NCBI RefSeq assembly: GCF_014643375.1
Contig: NZ_BMJJ01000002.1
Coordinates: forward strand, 434,345-498,344
Direction of reading: 5' to 3'
Length of the DNA: 64,000 bases
Source: Aureimonas glaciei
GTDB taxonomy: Bacteria; Pseudomonadota; Alphaproteobacteria; Rhizobiales; Rhizobiaceae
Part shown: in pieces, positions 33,742-41,995 of the stretch
Numbering within the stretch: position 1 is the stretch's first letter
Layout of the letters: each line of letters starts with the position of its first letter
Position numbers and translations under genes: made by a program
The notes under the pieces: generated by a model
Seen by the model: only the letters and a program-made list of their open reading frames with translations
Told to the model about the DNA's origin: nothing
Database searches by the model: none

Positions 33742-34864
33742 AACCGGTAATATCCTCACCATCAGCGGGGTCGTAGACCACTGCCACCGCATGTCTTGCG
33801 CGGGTGAGACCGACATAGAGTTTTGCGCGGGTTTCGGCCTTCAATGCCGATTGGGAATTCTTCAGCCAGTCAATCATTTCTTTCGTAGGATAGATAATGA
33901 CGCGGTCGAAACCGAGGCCCTTGGATCGTCCGAACGTTAGCGCTGGCAGATCGGCAGATGCAATCTTGACGGTAGAACTCCATCGGAGCTGCACCGGTCG
34001 CCTCGTGTTTAGATAGCGGGGCAGATCTTTTCGCCGGACGATGAAGAGACCCGCGTCAACAGGGACCGATTGTCTGCAGCCGACACATTTGCAAGGAGCC
34101 GCAGCAGCCAATTTTGGATAGAGCTTCGACGATAATTCGCAGATGGCCGGGCTATTGCGGTGCGATGTCACGAGACTGGTCACATCAATATCGCATGGGA
34201 CCTTTCGGGGAAGTTCCGCCCGAATGAAGTCGGCGATGCCGCCATCCCGATACTTTTTAAGACGGCCTTCCAGATGCGTCACATAGGTAACCTGTCGGGG
34301 ATCACCTACCATGACCACGTTTGCGGGGCTTTTGAATAGTGCCGTCAAAATGTCGAGGTCGTGGCCTGCCAGATCCTGCACCTCATCTACGAAGATAAAG
34401 GGATAGATACGGGCAAGCCGCTCGATGACAGCGCCTTCCGATGCCTCGTTGCACCGTATCATCAGCCTCGACAATTTGTCTGAATAGACGCGATTTCGCC
34501 GGTCGAAGTAGCAGAGTCTGAAATCTTCCTCACCCCAGTACATGGGACGCCCTTCCCGGTTCTTACCCCGCAAACCGGACCTCTTCGAAACCAGAAGCAT
34601 ACCAGCGATATCCCAATCAAACAGCTTGCCTTGAAAGGGCTTGATGCCGTGGTGGATCAGCAAACTGAACCAGGTCTGTATACGAACGTTGCCTGGAACT
34701 GAGCCGTGAATCTCGAAAAATTTGTGCCGGATCTCTTTTTCGTTCGACTCCGTGTAGGTTGTTATAAGGACGCGACTATTCTTGACAGCGAGCGCTTGGC
34801 GAACAAGGTAGGTGGTCTTACCTGAGCCTGCCGCAGCGATGATGAGCTTGTTCGGCCCCATCAT
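33725..34864 (-). CDS. gajB: Gabija protein GajB, UvrD-like helicase
   Basis: 379 residues from the ATG at 34864, which overlaps the gajA stop (ATGA). Superfamily 1 helicase motifs appear in order: I 'AAAGSGKTT' (10-18), II FVDEVQD (158-164), III 'VVMVGDPRQVTYVTH', motif IV 'VTSHRNSPA', V 'SKGLGFDRVIIYP' and VI 'KLYVGLTRARHAV'. A CxCxxC cluster at 258-263 is unusual. In Gabija, GajB binds DNA ends and ATP and works with the GajA nuclease. It is shorter than the Bacillus cereus GajB, known to be close to 500 residues. Confidence 0.88.
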   Translation of the reverse strand: MMGPNKLIIAAAGSGKTTYLVRQALAVKNSRVLITTYTESNEKEIRHKFFEIHGSVPGNVRIQTWFSLLIHHGIKPFQGKLFDWDIAGMLLVSKRSGLRGKNREGRPMYWGEEDFRLCYFDRRNRVYSDKLSRLMIRCNEASEGAVIERLARIYPFIFVDEVQDLAGHDLDILTALFKSPANVVMVGDPRQVTYVTHLEGRLKKYRDGGIADFIRAELPRKVPCDIDVTSLVTSHRNSPAICELSSKLYPKLAAAAPCKCVGCRQSVPVDAGLFIVRRKDLPRYLNTRRPVQLRWSSTVKIASADLPALTFGRSKGLGFDRVIIYPTKEMIDWLKNSQSALKAETRAKLYVGLTRARHAVAVVYDPADGEDITGFTVFE

Positions 34865-36489
34865 ATGGCGATCGCGTCCAAGATATATTCCGGGTATTGA
34901 ATTCTCGCCTGTCCCGAAAAGACGGCTAGCGCACAATCGGTCTTGTTGTTCTTCATGTAGCGATGAAGGCCATCCAGATCGAAGGTTTTGCCGAACAGCT
35001 TGTTGAAGGTCTCGACGCTATTTGATTTTACCAGTTTCGGCTCAAGGGTATTGTAGTTGAAGGGCTTATCGCCGAGGACGAGATCGCCCCTATCCACGAC
35101 GGGATCATAGCAGATTTTGATATGATCGACGTCCTTGTATTTGGCATACTTCTTTTCGAGCGCAGCAAGATCACCGTCATTGTCGGTCGCGACCACGACT
35201 GGAATTTTAAGCGCCGTCGCCAGTTCGAGAAAACGCAGGAACGAAAGTCCGACCGAGATGACATCGATCCCATCGTCGATCGGCAATCTTCCCGCGTTAG
35301 CATCCATATAGGCCCGCTGGACGACCAGTTCGTCCGCATCCCCCTCGACAAGGATCGATTTTTGCGACAACACGAGACGCAGGGTGTTGTAGCCAGGGAG
35401 CTTATGGAAGAAGTCGCTCGCATTCAGATCCTTGATCCGAGTGACTTTCGCTTCCCGCAGCAGTATCAAGTGGTCCAGTCCGAGTTTGTTCGCGACGAAA
35501 CTGCTATGCGTTGTAATAATGACCTGCTTGCCGCTATTGTCGGTACTGATGTCGCTGATGAGTTGGTTGAGCTTCGAGTGTGAAAGATGGTTTTCAGGCT
35601 CCTCGATCAGCAGTATGGTCGCTTCTCTGTTCTTCTTGCTGCTCAACGCGAGGCGTGTCTTAACGATGCACTGCTCGCCCTTGCCGATATAGTGGAAGGG
35701 GACGTCGTCGATGTAGGTCATGAGGCTGTTTTCCCAGGCATTATGGGACGACATATCGACCGAAATGCTGACCTCTTTTCGACTTATCTTCGTCGCTTCC
35801 GCTAGCCTTTCATTGATGGCGCCGACATTGTAATCGGCCTTGAAAGCATCTTTCAGTCTTCGGTGGGCCTGGGATATCGCGACACGTTCCTTATCGTCCA
35901 GAAACTCCCTGACGATGCGCGAGATGTACATATCTGAGCCACTTTGCACACGCGTGCTCGTTGAGTCGATGAGGGCCGATTTGACGGGAATCGTGCGAGC
36001 CGTAGCCGGTTCGCGGGAGAACTCCAACCATTGAACCTGATAGAATTCCAAAGGTATCGAATTAATCTCTTTGCTTTTTAGCAACTCGGTATAGGCGCCA
36101 TCATATTTTTTATCGAATTCGATTGAGAATAGGAGGCCTCGCGCCTTGTCGTTCCTCTCTGAGTTGCGGTTTCCACGAAGGTCTTCCAGCGCATCGTCAC
36201 CAGCAAGAAATAGTTCTATCTGTATCTCCGGCGGTTGTATTGGGTATCTGGTAGCGAGACTGTCCAGATAAGCTCGCTCAATCTTCCTGTTGAAAATATA
36301 GGGAGATAGTTCGTTGCGCAGATATCTGCCATTCAGCATGCTCGTCAGGCATAGATGGATCGCTTCGAGCAGCGTGGATTTTCCGGCTTCGTTGTTGCCA
36401 ACGATGATATTGACGCCCTGATTGAAATCGACTTCGAACCAATTTTCAAAGCATTTGAAATTTTTGATTTTGATTTTCTCGATATACAT
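34861..36489 (-). CDS. gajA: Gabija protein GajA, OLD-family ATPase-TOPRIM nuclease
   Basis: 542 residues. The ABC-type ATPase half has Walker A GNNEAGKST (31-39), Walker B 'TILLIEEPENHLS' (291-303) and a switch His in 'VIITTHSSF'. The TOPRIM half has the catalytic Glu382 (ILVEGDAD) and the DxD pair Asp436/Asp438 in 'VVVATDNDGDL'. This order is that of OLD proteins and of GajA, a sequence-specific nicking endonuclease held off by cellular NTPs. It is followed immediately by the helicase gene gajB, which makes the pair a complete Gabija locus. Confidence 0.9.
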   Translation of the reverse strand: MYIEKIKIKNFKCFENWFEVDFNQGVNIIVGNNEAGKSTLLEAIHLCLTSMLNGRYLRNELSPYIFNRKIERAYLDSLATRYPIQPPEIQIELFLAGDDALEDLRGNRNSERNDKARGLLFSIEFDKKYDGAYTELLKSKEINSIPLEFYQVQWLEFSREPATARTIPVKSALIDSTSTRVQSGSDMYISRIVREFLDDKERVAISQAHRRLKDAFKADYNVGAINERLAEATKISRKEVSISVDMSSHNAWENSLMTYIDDVPFHYIGKGEQCIVKTRLALSSKKNREATILLIEEPENHLSHSKLNQLISDISTDNSGKQVIITTHSSFVANKLGLDHLILLREAKVTRIKDLNASDFFHKLPGYNTLRLVLSQKSILVEGDADELVVQRAYMDANAGRLPIDDGIDVISVGLSFLRFLELATALKIPVVVATDNDGDLAALEKKYAKYKDVDHIKICYDPVVDRGDLVLGDKPFNYNTLEPKLVKSNSVETFNKLFGKTFDLDGLHRYMKNNKTDCALAVFSGQARIQYPEYILDAIAI

Positions 36490-36894
36490 CGCTCACCCTC
36501 ACTTCCCGCGAGGCAACCATAGCTTGTCTCAAAAAAATCGGCGAGCCAAAATGAGCGATTATTGTGCATCGATAGCGATTGGACTGATGTATGAACCTGT
36601 CGATATTCCATTGGATCGGCATCGCCAACCTTGGGCCGAAAGCGGACCGCCGCATCACGGTTCTTTAACGTCTGTTCTCGCCTATCGATTTCCGGACATG
36701 GGACTGTACGCTTTCGGCCCTCAGCAGCCTCCTTTCCCCTTTCCCAAAAATTACATGCCCGTTTTTCCACGCTCGCTCATCCGCTGGTTCCACAGGATCT
36801 ATCCCCCTCCCTTATCAATTTCCTGGACCGTCAGCCTTCCTGCCCTATCTCGCTGAATCTGTGTGCCTCTTGGGCCCTCCTTTGCGAGTGAAGA
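36490..36894. other. 405-base region upstream of gajA, right flank of the insert
   Basis: It should contain the gajA promoter on the minus strand and the boundary between lower-GC and ordinary DNA. No gene with coding character was recognised; the open frames here have no family pattern. I see no att-like repeat matching the left flank near 32860-32920. Confidence 0.45.
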
Positions 36895-38301
36895 ATGAAA
36901 TTTCGGACAGTGGCGGCGGGCGTCGCCGTGGTGGCGGTCGTGGGTCTCGGGGGGTTTGTCGCCTATGCGTGGCAGCCGGAGATCGAGGCGGGCGGGCGGC
37001 CGGCGGCGTCGGGGTTTGCGCCCGAGCTGGTGAAGCGGGGCGCGGATCTGGCGGCGGTCGGCAATTGCGTGGTCTGCCACACGGCGCCGGGCGGCAAGCC
37101 GTTTGCGGGCGGGCTGGCGCTGCCGACGCCGTTCGGCACGATCTATTCGACCAACATCACGCCCGACGAGGATACCGGGATCGGGCGCTGGAGCGAGGCG
37201 GCGTTTCAGCGGTCCATGCGCGAAGGCGTCGACCGGGAAGGGCGCCATCTCTATCCCGCCTTTCCCTATGACCATTTCACAAAAGTGTCCGACGCGGACA
37301 ACCAGGCGCTCTATGCCTATCTCATGACGCGCGAGAGCATCGCGGCCCGGGCGCCGGAGAACGAGCTGCCCTTCCCGATGAACGTGCGCATGGTGCTCGC
37401 CGGCTGGAAGCTTTTGTTCTTCCGCGAGGGCGTCTTCGAGCCGGATCCCGCGAAGGACGCGGTGTGGAACCGCGGCGCCTATCTCGCCGAGGGGCTCGGC
37501 CACTGCAGCGCCTGCCATTCGCCGCGCAACATTTTCGGCGCCGAAAAGGGCGGGGAGGATCATCTCTCCGGCGGCGAGGCCGAGGGCTGGTCGGCCTATG
37601 CGCTGAACCAGGCGTCGCCGGCGCCGATCCCCTGGGACGTCGACAGCCTGACGCATTACCTGCACGAGGGCTGGGAGGCGCGCCACGGCGTCGCCCGCGG
37701 GCCCATGGCACCGGTGAACAGCAATCTCGGCACGCTGCCGGAGAGTGAATCGCGGGCGCTCGCCACCTATATCGTCGACCGCATTGGCGCGCCGTCGCCC
37801 GAGAAACAGGCGCGGGCACAAAAGCTCTTGGGCGAAACGCCGGCGCATGCGCCGGGCGTCCTCGTCCAGTCGGCCGGCGGCCAGACGAACCCGGTCGCGC
37901 ACGACGCCGCCGATCGCGGCGCGGCGCTCTATGCCGGGGCCTGCTCGACCTGCCACGATGCCGGGCGGCCGCTGCCCTATGGCGGCCTCCGGCTCGATCA
38001 CTCCACCGCGCTTTCTGGCCCGTCGCCGTCGAACCCGATCAACGTGATCCTGCAAGGCCTGCCCGCGCCGGAAGGCGAGCGCGGCCCGATCATGCCGGGC
38101 TTTGCCGGCTCGCTCGACGACGCCCAGATCGCCGAACTCCTGGCCTATATGCGCCGCACCTACAGCGACCAGCCTGCCTGGGAGGATCCCGCCGATCTGA
38201 TCGCAGAAGCCCGGGCGCGGGGCGCCGAGGGCGGGCAAAAGGCGCTGAGCACCGGCACGGACGCGCCGGCCAACCCCTCGAAGCGGGAAACGACATGGTA
38301 A
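36895..38301 (+). CDS. Tri-haem cytochrome c (membrane-anchored electron acceptor)
   Basis: 468 residues with an N-terminal membrane anchor or signal (about 5-25) and three CxxCH haem sites, GNCVVCHTA, GHCSACHSP and GACSTCHDA, spaced as in the three-haem subunit of membrane alcohol and molybdopterin dehydrogenases. It precedes, with a 7-base overlap, the 2Fe-2S subunit gene. It should take electrons from the periplasmic molybdoenzyme and pass them to the respiratory chain. The distal Met ligands were not individually assigned. Confidence 0.9.
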   Translation: MKFRTVAAGVAVVAVVGLGGFVAYAWQPEIEAGGRPAASGFAPELVKRGADLAAVGNCVVCHTAPGGKPFAGGLALPTPFGTIYSTNITPDEDTGIGRWSEAAFQRSMREGVDREGRHLYPAFPYDHFTKVSDADNQALYAYLMTRESIAARAPENELPFPMNVRMVLAGWKLLFFREGVFEPDPAKDAVWNRGAYLAEGLGHCSACHSPRNIFGAEKGGEDHLSGGEAEGWSAYALNQASPAPIPWDVDSLTHYLHEGWEARHGVARGPMAPVNSNLGTLPESESRALATYIVDRIGAPSPEKQARAQKLLGETPAHAPGVLVQSAGGQTNPVAHDAADRGAALYAGACSTCHDAGRPLPYGGLRLDHSTALSGPSPSNPINVILQGLPAPEGERGPIMPGFAGSLDDAQIAELLAYMRRTYSDQPAWEDPADLIAEARARGAEGGQKALSTGTDAPANPSKRETTW

Positions 38302-38783
38302 GCCTCACCGTCAACGGTCAAGCGCACGAGATCGACGCCTCGCCCGACACGCCGCTCCTCTACGTGCTGCGCGACGAACTCGGCCTGCACGGCGCCAAAT
38401 ACGGCTGCGGCCTCGGCCAGTGCGGCGCCTGCACGGTCATGGTCGGCGGCGAGGCGGTGCTCTCCTGCGTCGTCCCGCTCGTGGCGCTCGAGGGCAAGGC
38501 GGTCACCACCGTCGAGGGCCTCGGCACGATCGAGGCGCCCGGGCCCATGCAGGCGGCCTTCATCGAGGAGCAGGCCGCGCAGTGCGGCTACTGCATCCCC
38601 GGCATGATGATGCGTGCCCAGGCGCTGCTGCAGCGCGAGCCCGCCGCCTCCGAAGCGGCGATCAAGGCTCACATGGCGCCCAACCTCTGCCGCTGCGGCA
38701 CGCATATGCGCATCCTCGCGGCGATTAAGCGCGCCGGCGCGGCCATGCGCACGGCGGCCACCACCGGTTCGAGGGCAGGCTGA
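38295..38783 (+). CDS. 2Fe-2S subunit of a molybdopterin dehydrogenase (IorA/xanthine dehydrogenase type)
   Basis: 162 residues. The ferredoxin-like N-terminal cluster is 'YGCGLGQCGACTVMVGG' plus a downstream Cys (VLSCVV). The second cluster in the helical C-terminal domain is QCGYCIPGMMM and NLCRCGTHMRI. Together they carry electrons from the molybdenum site to the cytochrome. It overlaps the cytochrome gene by 7 bases and the large-subunit gene by TGATG. Specific substrate (isoquinoline, nicotinate, an aldehyde) cannot be told. Confidence 0.92.
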   Translation: MVSLTVNGQAHEIDASPDTPLLYVLRDELGLHGAKYGCGLGQCGACTVMVGGEAVLSCVVPLVALEGKAVTTVEGLGTIEAPGPMQAAFIEEQAAQCGYCIPGMMMRAQALLQREPAASEAAIKAHMAPNLCRCGTHMRILAAIKRAGAAMRTAATTGSRAG

Positions 38784-41050
38784 TGCGGCCCGAAACGCCA
38801 TTCAACATCTCGCGCCGCGGCGTGCTTCTGGGCACCGGCTCGCTCGTCCTCGCCTTTTCCATGCGCGACGTGTTCGCGCAGACCACGACCTCGCCGGGCA
38901 GCGAGACGCAGAATTTTGAGGCCGTCGAGGAAGCCGCGCCCGATCTGCCGGGCAGCCTGAAGACCAATCCGGACCTGGAATCCTGGATCCGCATCGACGC
39001 CGCCGGCCGCGCCACCGTCTTCACCGGCAAGGCCGAACTCGGCCAGGGCATCAAGACCGCGGTGCTGCAGATCGCCGCCGAAGAGCTGGAAATGCCGTTC
39101 GAGAGCCTGTCCCTGATCGGCCCGGACACGAGCGAAAGCCCGAACGAGGGCTACACCGCCGGCAGCCACTCGATCCAGGACAGCGGCACCGCCATCCGCA
39201 ACGTCGCCGCCCAGATCCGCGATCTCCTGATCACGGAGGGCGCCCGGCGGTGGAACCTGCCCTTCGACCAACTCAAGGCGGAAGCGGGCGCCGTCGTCGC
39301 CCCCGACGGTCGCAGGCTTGCTTATGGCGACCTCGTCGCGGGCGAGATCATCACCGGCCGGGCCCAGCCGAATTCGCGCCTGAAGCCGACGGATACGTTT
39401 CGCGAGATGGGAACGCCCCGCCAGCGCATCGACATTCCCGGCAAGGTCACCGGCGGCGCCGCCTATGTCCAGGACATGCGCCCCGACGGCATGGTGCACG
39501 GCCGCGTCATCCGGCCGCCGAGCCCCGGCGCGCGCCTCGTCTCGGTCAACACCGGCCCGGTGGAGGCGCTGCCGGGCGTGTTGAAAGTGGTGCGCGACGG
39601 CTCCTTCCTCGGCGTGCTCGCGGAAAAGGAATGGCAGGCGATCACCGCCATGCGCCAGCTCTCGGCGCTGGTCCAATGGGAAGAGCGCGAAAGCCTTCCC
39701 GACGCCGCGAGCCTCGCCGAGTCGATCATCGCGCTGCCGGCAGAGGATGGCCTTGTCGCCGAAACCGGCCAGCTCGGCACCGCGGGGCTCGACCCCTTCG
39801 AGGTGACGTTCACCCGGCCCTATCAGGCGCACGGCTCGATCGGCCCCTCCTGCGCCGTCGCCGTGCTGGACGCCGGCGTCACGACCGTCTGGACCCACAC
39901 GCAGGGCGTTTTCCCCGACCGCGCGGCAATCTCGGAAATGCTGCGTGTCGCGCCCGAGGCGGTGCGCTGCGTGCACGTCGAGGGCTCCGGCTGCTACGGC
40001 CACAACGGCGCCGACGACGCTGCGGCGGACGCCGCGCTCCTCGCCCAGGCGCTGCCCGGCCGGCCGGTGCGGCTGCAGTGGATGCGCGAGCAGGAACATG
40101 CCTGGGAGCCCTTCTCGCCGGGCATGGTGACGAAGGTGCGCGCGGGCACGGACGCCTCCGGCACGATCGTCGACTGGGCCTACGAGGTCTGGAGCAGCAC
40201 GCACAATTCGCGTCCGGGCGGCGCCGGCGCGCTTCTGCCCGCGCAGCATCTGGCGGCGCCATTTACGCCGAAGCCGCCCAAACTCCAGCTGACGCCGGAA
40301 GGCAATGGCGACCGCAACTCCAATCCGCTCTACGCCTTCCCCAACCGCAACGTCGTCTGGCATTTCATCAAGGAGATGCCGCTGCGCGTCTCGGCGCTCC
40401 GAGGCCTCGGAGCCTACATGAACGTCTTCTCCATCGAGAACGCCATGGACGATCTGGCGAAGAAGGCGAATGCCGATCCGGTGGAATTCCGGTTGCGGCA
40501 CCTCCAGGACGACCGCGCGCGGGCGGTCGTCGAAAAGGCAGCGGCGGCGTTCGGCTGGAAGGCCGGGCAGGCGGCACCGGCGAACCACGGCTACGGCTTC
40601 GCCTTCGCCCGCTACAAGAACCTCGCCGCCTATTGCGCGGTGGCGATGGAGGTGATGGTCGAGCCCGATACCGGCCGCGTCCGGATGATCCGCGCCAATG
40701 CGGCGGTGGATGCCGGCGAAGTGGTCAACCCGGACGGCGTCGCCAACCAGGTGCAGGGCGGCATCGTCCAGTCGGCGAGCTGGACGCTCTACGAGGCCGT
40801 CACCTTCGACCGCACGCGGGTGACCTCGGTCGACTGGTCGACCTATCCAATCCTCCGTTTCGACGCGCTGCCGCAGACGATCGACGTCGAGATCGTGCCG
40901 CGTCCGGGGACGCCCTTCCTCGGCGCGGGCGAGTGCAGCCAGGGTCCGGGCGGTTCGGCGCTTGCCAACGCCATCACCCACGCCATCGGCCGGCGCATCA
41001 CCGACCTGCCGCTGACGCGGGAGAGGATCCGGGCGGCGATCGTCGCCTAG
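38783..41050 (+). CDS. Molybdopterin-binding large subunit (IorB-like), Tat-exported
   Basis: 755 residues. The N-terminus has a twin-arginine signal (SRRGVLLGTGSLVLAF, about 10-30) followed by a cleavage region near 'RDVFAQ'. The body shows xanthine-dehydrogenase-family segments 'GQGIKTAVLQIAAEEL' and 'YTAGSHSIQDSGTA', plus an active-site-region Glu in 'GAGECSQGPGG' near the C-terminus. Periplasmic location and the cytochrome partner agree with the isoquinoline-oxidoreductase-type three-subunit enzyme. Its end lies 155 bases before an intrinsic terminator. Confidence 0.9.
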   Translation: MRPETPFNISRRGVLLGTGSLVLAFSMRDVFAQTTTSPGSETQNFEAVEEAAPDLPGSLKTNPDLESWIRIDAAGRATVFTGKAELGQGIKTAVLQIAAEELEMPFESLSLIGPDTSESPNEGYTAGSHSIQDSGTAIRNVAAQIRDLLITEGARRWNLPFDQLKAEAGAVVAPDGRRLAYGDLVAGEIITGRAQPNSRLKPTDTFREMGTPRQRIDIPGKVTGGAAYVQDMRPDGMVHGRVIRPPSPGARLVSVNTGPVEALPGVLKVVRDGSFLGVLAEKEWQAITAMRQLSALVQWEERESLPDAASLAESIIALPAEDGLVAETGQLGTAGLDPFEVTFTRPYQAHGSIGPSCAVAVLDAGVTTVWTHTQGVFPDRAAISEMLRVAPEAVRCVHVEGSGCYGHNGADDAAADAALLAQALPGRPVRLQWMREQEHAWEPFSPGMVTKVRAGTDASGTIVDWAYEVWSSTHNSRPGGAGALLPAQHLAAPFTPKPPKLQLTPEGNGDRNSNPLYAFPNRNVVWHFIKEMPLRVSALRGLGAYMNVFSIENAMDDLAKKANADPVEFRLRHLQDDRARAVVEKAAAAFGWKAGQAAPANHGYGFAFARYKNLAAYCAVAMEVMVEPDTGRVRMIRANAAVDAGEVVNPDGVANQVQGGIVQSASWTLYEAVTFDRTRVTSVDWSTYPILRFDALPQTIDVEIVPRPGTPFLGAGECSQGPGGSALANAITHAIGRRITDLPLTRERIRAAIVA

Positions 41051-41205
41051 TCACCCTGAGACTGAGGGGTATCGGGGGCCGCTGATCCCGATGCCGACAG
41101 GCCGGTCATTCTGCCTGTCGCGTTTCCGGCGGGCGCCCGAGGGAGGGCGCTTGGCGAGGGCCGCAAAAATCCGGTGCCGTGAGGCGCCGATCGGGCCCGC
41201 GTGTC

Positions 41206-41234
41206 GGGGCAGGACTGGCGTCCTGCCCCTTTTT
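41206..41234 (+). terminator. Perfect intrinsic terminator
   Basis: A 10-base stem (GGGGCAGGAC / GTCCTGCCCC) with a TGGC loop, directly followed by TTTTT. It terminates the cytochrome-molybdoenzyme operon on the plus strand. It ends 4 bases before the stop of the opposite-strand gene at 41238. Confidence 0.9.
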
Positions 41235-41237
41235 CCA

Positions 41238-41600
41238 TCAGTTGGAGCGGCAACGGCCCGTCTTGGTGGTTTCCTTGTCGCCATCGTCATAGGCGATGCC
41301 GATCTTCTCGCCGGCGAGCGAGGCGATCTTGCCGGGATACCAGTCGCCCTTGCCCTTGTAGTTGCATTCGACCTTCATACCGATCATCCAGTCATAGGCA
41401 CGGACATCGGAGATATCGAGGGTTTCGCGCTCGCCGTCGTCGTAGCGCACCGTGACTTTGCCGCCGCCGAGCTTCTCCACCACGCCCGGGAACCAGTAGC
41501 CGGCGCCCTGGTAGTTGCCGAGAACCCAGTCGCCCTTGGTCTGCGCCGTGGCGTGAAGGCTACCTGCGGCCATCAGCGCGACTGTCAGGACGGAGATCAT
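41238..41600 (-). CDS. Exported Tudor/agenet-like repeat protein
   Basis: 120 residues from the ATG at 41600, giving a signal peptide (about 1-19, ending 'SLHATAQ'). Two similar segments follow: 'YQGAGYWFPGVVEKLGGGKV' with TVRYDDGERE, and 'YKGKGDWYPGKIASLAGEKI' with GIAYDDGDKE. This W(F/Y)PG...YDDG pattern is that of agenet/Tudor-type beta barrels used in bacteria by small periplasmic proteins of unknown function. A longer upstream start adds no plausible leader. Confidence 0.75.
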   Translation of the reverse strand: MISVLTVALMAAGSLHATAQTKGDWVLGNYQGAGYWFPGVVEKLGGGKVTVRYDDGERETLDISDVRAYDWMIGMKVECNYKGKGDWYPGKIASLAGEKIGIAYDDGDKETTKTGRCRSN

Positions 41601-41995
41601 CTTTATACGCAAGTTGCTTCCTCTCAGAAACCTGCTTGCATGACCGTTCCACCAAGGACCCGGCTGGCAAAGCGCAAGAGCCGTATGCGCATTCCCTGCG
41701 GACAGCAATACTCATTCAGCCATGCGATCCTTGGATTCGCCAGTTGAAATGACTTTTTCGTCGGCCGCGTGGAAGTTGGCAGGCGTCCTTGAAGCGAAAT
41801 CGTCAGTATAGCTTGCGTTGTGCCCCTGCGGCATGACGGGGCCGCGGAGTTCACGGCGGCTCACAGGCACTCGTCCGGCCGCCTTGGGGAGAAGGCAGGC
41901 CGATCTCGCCGCCGGTGGGCCGGCTGCCGATGACGCTATGCTCCTTGGCCGCGCGCGCTAGATGGCGTCGCAAGAGACCATCTTCACCGGGCCGC

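Noticed and set aside
36422-36856. 144-codon plus-strand frame upstream of gajA
   Set aside because: Overlaps the gajA start region on the other strand and shows no domain; composition unlike neighbouring genes but consistent with non-coding DNA.
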